A DNA stretch of 64,000 nucleotides. Source: Coniella vitis. Its lineage: Eukaryota; Ascomycota; Sordariomycetes; Diaporthales; Schizoparmaceae. The stretch covers positions 3,782,001-3,846,000 of the forward strand of contig WUJK01000002.1 of NCBI GenBank assembly GCA_011317545.1. The letters run 5' to 3'. Made by a program: the position numbers and the translations under genes. The notes beneath the pieces were generated by a model. That model was given only the letters and a program-made list of their open reading frames with translations. It was not told the origin of the DNA and did no database searches. Position 1 is the first letter of the stretch, and every line of letters starts with the position of its first letter. Shown here piece after piece: positions 57,569-64,000 of this stretch.

Positions 57569-58745
57569 ATGTCCAAGTACTCGAAATTTTGGCCCAAGGG
57601 CGGCATGAGCGGCATTCTACACCACTATGTTAGTGCTTACTTGCTTGCAGCTCTTGCCCCAACTGCGTGCCAACTGTGTATACCAGGGGAAATATGTCAC
57701 TAACTGACTCGCAACTGCGCTGCTACTCTAGACTGAAACGCTCGTCACCTTTGAATACACCTCGACCGCATCAGCCGCCCGGCAACCGCACAGCATCCTC
57801 TTCATCGGCGGCCTAGGCGACGGCATAGCATCCACCTCGTACACATGCGACTTGGTCCGGGCCCTGCAACCCACCGAGTGGTCCCTCTTCACCATCAACC
57901 TCACCTCGGCCGGCCAGGCATGGGGCGTCGGTCACCTCGACCGCGACACCGACGAGATCGCCCAATGTGTCAACTACATCCGTGAATACAAGGACGCCAA
58001 GTTCGGCCCCGGCGCAAGCGGCGCCCGCAACAAGATTGTCATCATGGGCCACTCAACCGGCAGCCAGTGTGTGCTGCATTACCTCTACCGCCCCAACCCC
58101 CACACCAGCACACCGTCCTTTGACCCGTGGCTCGAACACACCCTCCGGCCTTCGATCGACGGCGCCATCATGCAAGCGCCTGTCTCGGACCGCGAGGCCA
58201 TCATGTGGGTCCTGCGCCACGGCATTGGCGACCGCTCCCCCGAAACCTGCCAAGCAGCCTACGCGGAAATGGAGAAACTCGCGCGCGCCGCCCAGTGCGA
58301 CGGTACTCTCGACGGCGCCATGCTGCCTCTCGCCCTCACCGACAAAATCTACCCGGCAAACACCCCAATCAGCTGCCGTCGCTTCCTCAGCCTCGTCAGC
58401 CCAGATAGTCCTCACACCCCTGGGGAAGACGATTTGTTCAGCTCTGACCTTACCGACGAGCAGCTCGCCAAGACATTTGGTCTCGTCGCGCAAAGCGAGC
58501 TGCTCAAGGGCAGAATGGCCATGCTGCACTCTGGCGCTGATCAGGCCGTCCCGGACTGGGTCAATAAACAGGAGCTGCTTGACAAGTGGGGCCGCGCTGT
58601 CGACCACGACGGAAAGTACACAATTTGGGATGCAGAGCACAGCGGTGTGATACCTAACGCCTCGCATGCGCTGAGTAACGATGACCAGGCGGAGCCAAGG
58701 CAGTGGTTATGTAAGAGAGTACTGAGCTTTTTGCAAAAGGCATAG
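57569..58745 (+). CDS. DUF1749 alpha/beta hydrolase, siderophore esterase-like (SidJ type)
   Basis: Exons are 57569..57628 and 57732..58745, 357 aa. The 103-nt intron (GTTAGT..CTAG) joins GILHHY|TETLVTFEYT. The start MSKYSKFWPKGG is the only ATG giving the conserved N-terminal strand. Landmarks are ILFIGGLGDG (oxyanion-hole strand), INLTSAGQAWGVGHLDRDTDEI, and the nucleophile elbow GHSTGSQ with Ser128. A late Asp in SGADQAVPDWV and a His in DAEHSGVIPNASHAL are candidates for the rest of the triad. DUF1749 includes SidJ, which hydrolyses ester bonds of fusarinine-type siderophores in the cytosol to release iron. No signal peptide is seen, which fits an intracellular role. Position next to the synthetase supports this reading, but activity on a siderophore is inferred. 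Confidence 0.85.
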
Positions 58746-59205
58746 AAGATGGTTCTGCGTACGAAGAACTAAAGACTTGAATCGAGGTCATTCCTGTATC
58801 TATAATTCGTTCTCGGCAACCAAACATATGTACATATAATTTATTTTTATATACCAAGTCAACACTCTCACGGTGACCGAACAAGACGCCCACGCGTTAC
58901 CATAGTGACATCTTAAACAGCGCTTAAGCAGGCAGTGGACGGCATAACAGTCACACGACACTAAACCAAGATCGAGCATTGCTGCCATTAAATGTGTATA
59001 TACAGACATATCCTAATATTGTATTATGTACAGCCGATTGCACGCTCGTATATCACCACTCCATCTCACCCTCCAATTATACATTCCATTCATTGTCATC
59101 ACCCAATGAGGCCGTGATACATCCTCAAACCTTCTTCCCTTACCCTCTGCGATATCACCACCCTCATTTTTTCCTCTTTTTTTCAAAATCTTTTTTGGTC
59201 TTTCT
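58746..59205. other. Intergenic region between convergent genes
   Basis: About 0.46 kb lie between the esterase and ABC transporter stop codons. It is AT-rich, presumably both 3' UTRs. No gene is seen. Confidence 0.6.
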
Positions 59206-62200
59206 CTACTCCGCAATCGTTTGATGCATCACATTTGCCCGATAACTGGCAGACCTCTCCAACAACTCGTCATGCGTACCTGCATCAACACACTGACCCG
59301 CTTCAATCAAGAAGATGCGGCTCGCCTTGCGAATGGTATGCAATCTATGCGCAATCGCCACAACTGTGATGCCCCTTGCAGCCTTCTCCAGGCCTTCCTG
59401 CAACAACCTCTCCGATTCAGCATCTAGTGCGCTCGTCGGCTCATCGAGAATCAGCAATTGTGGCTTCCGCACCAGCGCCCTTGCAATTGATAATCTCTGT
59501 TTTTGTCCGCCAGAGAACTGGCTGCCATTGGGACCGCAAAGGGTGTCGTAGCCCTCTGGCAATGCCATGATGACATCGTGAATGTTGGCCAACTTGCAGG
59601 CTTCTTCAATGTCTTGTTGGGTGGCGACTTGTCCTGGCCGCGCGCCGAGGCCGAGGTTGAACTTGATGGTGCCCTCAAAGAGGACGCTCTCTTGCGGCAC
59701 GAGCGCTATGTTATCGCGGAAGGAAACGTCCTTGGTCTTGGTGACGTCGAGACCGTTGACAACGATGGATCCCGAGGCCGGGGTGTACAGGCGTTCGATG
59801 AGCGAAATGACGGTCGATTTGCCTGCGCCGCTGGGTCCCACAAGGGCACAGAAGTGGCCCGGGCGAATTTCCAGACTGAGACCGTTGAGAACCTTGACGT
59901 CGGCGCGCGCAGGGTAGGCAAAGTGCACGTCACGGAACTGGATACTTGCGCCGCCCGATGAGGCGGTAGAAGAGCGGGCCGGGGTGGCTGATGCTTCCAC
60001 GTCCTTTTCGGAAGTGGGTTGCCTGTTGTCATCGTCTGGGACATCTCCAATGTGTCCTTGCATCGGTTCAGAGCCCATTTCGATCAAACCCAGAATCCTG
60101 GCGGCGGCGGCGCGAGCACTGGATAACTCGGGAGCAAGCGCAAACATTTGGCTAAAGAGCAGAGCGCTGACAAGCAAGGAAAACACGACAATGAGGAATT
60201 GTGTCTGCGAATAGTTGCCTGCAATAATCTGCTTAGAACCCCACCAGTATGCCAGTGCATTCACACAGTTGCCGAGGAAGTAGGTAATGGCTTGGCAGAG
60301 ACTGGCCTGCAACGTAACCCGAAGGGTCTCCTGACGGGGACCATTGAGCGACCGACGGTAGTCGTCTAGGATTTCTTGCTCGAGTGAAAGAGAAGCTACC
60401 GTCTTGATAGACGTAATTGCCTCGGTGCCGATGGCGACCGACTGTGTGTAGGCTGTCTCATGCTTCTCTTCGAACTTGCCGAGAACGCGAAGTTCCATCA
60501 TGCCGGCGCCAAGCAGAAGAGGAATCAGAGACAGGCAGACAAGTGCAATCTTCCATGCAATGATATGGGTCAGGATGATGGCCGCGACAAGATTGACGGT
60601 GATCGAAATCATGGTTCCAATGACAGAACCGCTCAGACCAGCCAGGGCATTGCCGTCTCTGGTTATGTACGAGAGAAGCATGGCCGGCGTCCGGTTCTTA
60701 GACTGGTGCCATTGCAGATCTTGCTCAAAGAGGGAGCGGAAGGACAAGACGCGCACAGAGTAGACGATGTGCTCCGAAATCCAGCCAAAGCCAGACCAAC
60801 TGAAAATGTTGGCAAAGAACTCAATAATGGCCAGCACAAAAAACATGAGTCCAAAGAAGTCACCCGCTTGGCGGATGCTGCTTGCGCTTTTGCAGGTATT
60901 CAAGCTACCAACCGTGTTGCCAAAAATGACAGCTTCGCCAGAAAATGCTCCGCCAACCACAATAGAACCAAGCAGGGCAGCGAAGATGACCAAAACGTGC
61001 GGCCGCAGAGCTGGGGCGTATCCGCGAACCAAGGCCCACAGGGACTTGGATGGTGTCTCTGGCTCTTCCTCTTCCTCTCCGCTCGCTTCTTCCACTCCTA
61101 CTTCGGCGGATTCCGGGTCGGGCATCTCTTTGATGCTGCTGCCGCCGTTGGACAGACTAAGCTTGCTTTGAACCAGTGTCTCAGACACAGAGATCTGCTC
61201 AATCTTACTGATCGAGTTCTTATCGGTATCAGCATTGCCGTCCTTGGTGGAATGGCCCAGAGATTGCATCTTGATGAGTTCAGCATATTGTCCATTCTTA
61301 GCCATCAGTTCAGCATGATTGCCCTGTTCGATAAGACGACCTTTGTGCATGACAATGATGTTATCGGCGCTGGTAATGGTCGAAAGACGATGGGCAATGG
61401 TAAGAACAGTCCGACCACTGGTGATGTTGTTGATGGCTTGCGTGATCCGCTGCTCACTTCTCGAGTCCAGGGCGGCCGTAGCTTCGTCCATGATTAGAAC
61501 AGCAGGGTCCTTGACGAGGGCTCGAGCCAGCGCAACTCGCTGCTTCTGACCACCGCTGACGAGTCGGCCCATAGAACCAACTAATGTGGCATACCCGTAT
61601 CGGAGACCGGTAATAAAGTCGTCGGCGTCGGCAAGCTTCGCAGCGCGCTGGACAAGATTGACGATCTCCACTGTGTTGGCGCCACGCTTCTCGGCAGCAG
61701 CCATAATATCTTGCCCAGCTCTCACCTCACCAGCCAGGTCAGCCAAGTCGGAACCGAGCAGGACGTCTTTCAATGGAGCATGCGCGGGATTGGCAGAGTT
61801 AATCAAGCCATGTGCAATGTTCTCCAAGATGGAGCGGTCGAGTAGAGAAGGCTCCTGCTGCACAAGACTGATGAAGCTTCTCAGATCCCGGGTGTTGAGG
61901 TCGTGGAGATCGTGGCCGTCAAAGAGGATTTGACCTTCGACTGGGTCATACAATCTGGTGACAAGACTGGCGATTGTGGATTTACCACTGCCAGATAGAC
62001 CAATGATGGCGGTGTGCTTCTTGGGCGGGATGCAAATGGACACATGGTCCAACACGGTGATTTCCGGTCGGGAAGGGTACACGAACGACACGTCCTTGAG
62101 CTCGAATCCACCCTCGGCCGTCTCGAGACGGGTTCCAGATGTTGCCGTTCCATCGATTAGAGGTTCCCGCTCCATGTCTTCCCGGAGCTTAGCATACGAT

Positions 62201-63265
62201 GCAACCGCGGCGGTAAAGAGGTGGATGAAGGGCGCGACCTGGCTGAAGAGCAACGTGGCTATGATTATGTTATTAGAACGTGACGAGTCCACTCGATCAA
62301 AACAAGCGGTTGTGCATCTTACCTTCAATCAAAATGAAAATGACGGTAAAGGTAGCACCAACAGTAACATCGCCGGTGCCACCACCTACTGCATCTGCAA
62401 TGTGCTGACTACCTTGCCAGAAGGCAAGACCGTTGGCCGAGTAAGCGACAAAGTAGAGCACGCCAGATTGAATTCCAACTGCCGTCGCTTTCTTCAGACC
62501 TTCTCGCTCGGAAGATTTGAGAGCCTTGGCAAACTTGGACTCAAGGCGGTTATTGGCGCCAAATGCTTGTACGACAACTATATTGGAGAGCGCCTCGGAA
62601 GCAATGGACGAGGCGGATGCAGCATAGTCGGACATCAGACCAGAGTACTTTTCAATGAAGTAGCTGCCCACAAAGGACATGAGAAAGTATGCCGGGATCA
62701 GCGATAGCAAGATGGCGGCCAGTTCCCAGTCCTTGATGAAGGCCACAATGTAGGCCGTCACGAAGAAGGACAAGCTTGCCAGACATATTCCCACCTTTTC
62801 AGCGGTACCAGAACGAATAGTCGAGATATCACTGCTGAGCCGTGAGGCCACTTCTCCAGTGGGCAGCGAGTCGAAGTGCGAAGGCTCTTGTCGCAGCAAG
62901 TTCTGCAGATAGCGCTCCCTCAGGCGCTGGGCGAGGCGAGCGCCAAAGAGGCTCCAGCACGTCAGGTGGCCATAGATGAGGACGAACTGGGCAATGGCGA
63001 GGTAGAAGATGAGGAGGATCTTGCTGTCGATGCTGCTCTGGTACTTGGAGTTGGAGGCCGAGTCGCTGGTACCATCGGCCTGACTGCACGTTACGTCGTT
63101 GAAGCTGTCGAGAAGCTGGCCAAAGACGACACCGATGATCGGAAAGGGCACGCCCGAAGCAATGGCACAAACGATGCCCGTGACGAGCATGGCCAAGTCA
63201 TACTTGGAGGGGTTGCCGGCCAATAGCAGGCGCGGGAAGCCTGCGAGCCCACGGAGGAGACCCAT
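59206..63265 (-). CDS. Full-length B-type (MDR-like) ABC transporter, siderophore-cluster member
   Basis: Exons are complement(59206..62258) and complement(62323..63265), 1331 aa. The 64-nt intron joins FILIE|ATLLFSQVAPF. The ATG at 63265 (MGLLRGLAGFP) is chosen; the frame stays open upstream without an ATG. Layout is TMD1-NBD1-TMD2-NBD2. NBD1 has Walker A GLSGSGKST (about 399), signature VSGGQKQR (about 548) and Walker B VLIMDEATAALD. NBD2 has GPSGAGKST (about 1121), FSGGQKQR (about 1231) and LLILDEPTSALD. Both H-loops (IAHRL) are present, so both sites look competent. An acidic linker with EEASGEEEEEPETPS precedes TMD2. Family members export drugs and lipophilic molecules. ABC genes of this kind sit beside NPS6/SidD in other fungi, so siderophore or by-product transport is inferred. 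Confidence 0.93.
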
Positions 63266-64000
63266 GATGGGAAAGGACGGTATCTCGTCTAGGACTGGCG
63301 ACCTCGTCCGGTCAGGGCCTTGGGCAGGCTGGGCTTTGTCTGGCTCGAGGGTTGTTGTTTTGGGCACAAGAACAAAGACAAGACAGTCAACCAAGCAAGC
63401 AGCTCGATGTACGAGCTGTCTATCGTTTATTGTCTATTTCTGTGGCGTCCTATTTTCGTGCCATGCTCTGTGGGATTTGCGCAACCAACCCCGGGCGCTC
63501 GGAAGAGTGAGGCAAATGGGGACAAAGGGTCAACCATGTTGACGTGCTGTGGGTCGACAGGCTGGCTAAGAGGGGCTGGAGGGGTTCATGGTGAAGTGGG
63601 TCCATCGCTCTCAGGGGGTGTGGCGCCGACCAGGCTTGGTGATTATTGCTGGGCACGAGAAGTTCTGCTGTTGTTGGAGCTGGCTGGGCTGGGCTTCTGG
63701 GACAAGTCCAGAGCATTGGACCAAGCAAAGTACCGAGACCGGCAGCCCACGATGGAGTCGGCAGTACATGTAGCGTAAAAGGAAACGGTGTCTCGAAACA
63801 GACCGTGTGTAGTGTGATTGGCTTGGCAGGACGTTGAATATGTAAGGTGGTACTTGACCGAGGCAGAAATGAGGAGAAGAAGTGATGATGTTGCTGTTGT
63901 ACGGTACCTGGGTATGTAAGGTACAGTGTGCAGGACACGGTGAATGCGGTTATCAGATGATACGCAGGTACTTGAGTTTATGCATGACAGATGCAATATC
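63266..64000. other. Upstream region of the ABC transporter gene, to window edge
   Basis: About 0.7 kb with no supported gene. Short open frames on both strands lack domains. It has a GTAC-rich patch (63900-63925) and an ATCTGATAA on the minus strand (63950-63958). A gene beyond the right edge cannot be excluded. Confidence 0.55.
63950..63958 (-). promoter_or_regulatory. Putative iron-regulatory GATA-factor (SreA/Sre1) site
   Basis: An exact ATCTGATAA reads on the minus strand (TTATCAGAT on plus), about 0.69 kb upstream of the ABC transporter ATG. It matches the site in the NRPS/esterase spacer. It might equally serve a gene to the right. Confidence 0.5.

Overview
The window is nuclear DNA of a filamentous ascomycete, most likely a Sordariomycete of the Hypocreales type. 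That placement is inferred from gene content and gene style and has not been tested by alignment. Genes are protein-coding, short-intron (64-376 nt, GT..AG, often with CTAAC/CTGAC-like branch sites) and widely spaced. Many coding exons carry CAG/CAA-type low-complexity tracts. Thirteen complete genes and one truncated gene are supported. I recognised no tRNA, rRNA, CRISPR array or intact transposon.

Layout, left to right. 1-842: 3' end of an OPT oligopeptide transporter (+). 1949-9886: very large SANT-domain chromatin protein of the Snt1 type (-, 2 exons). 12357-13445: deoxyhypusine synthase (+). 14163-15854: unrecognised nuclear-looking protein (-). 17070-18295: mitochondrial HMG-CoA lyase (-, 2 exons). 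18954-21398: Eme1/Mms4-type subunit of the Mus81 junction endonuclease (-). 25841-31526: kinesin with a long coiled-coil tail (+, 4 exons). 33272-35691: putative single-pass surface protein (-, 2 exons). 37766-38685: KDEL/HDEL receptor ERD2 (-, 4 exons). 39471-41085: ubiquitin-like plus WLM metalloprotease (+, 2 exons). 42465-43345: secreted LicD-family protein (-, 2 exons). A gene-free stretch of about 5.9 kb follows, rich in AT and microsatellites.

The most coherent functional unit is at the right end. It holds an NRPS with the A-T-C-(degenerate A)-T-C order typical of the extracellular siderophore synthetases NPS6/SidD (49218-55597, -), a divergent DUF1749 alpha/beta hydrolase resembling the fusarinine esterase SidJ (57569-58745, +), and a full-length B-type ABC transporter (59206-63265, -). 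The set reads as synthesis, hydrolytic iron release and transport for a hydroxamate siderophore. Exact matches to the iron-repressor GATA-factor site ATCWGATAA lie in the NRPS/esterase intergenic region (56490) and upstream of the ABC gene (63950). The ornithine hydroxylase and acyltransferases such a pathway also needs are not in the window.

The other genes are mostly housekeeping: translation-factor modification, leucine/ketone metabolism, DNA repair, ER retrieval and motility. The long spacers hold microsatellites and a recurring palindrome-like motif built on TACTATGTA/TACATAGTA and CCTAGGTAC, which I saw only outside the coding exons.
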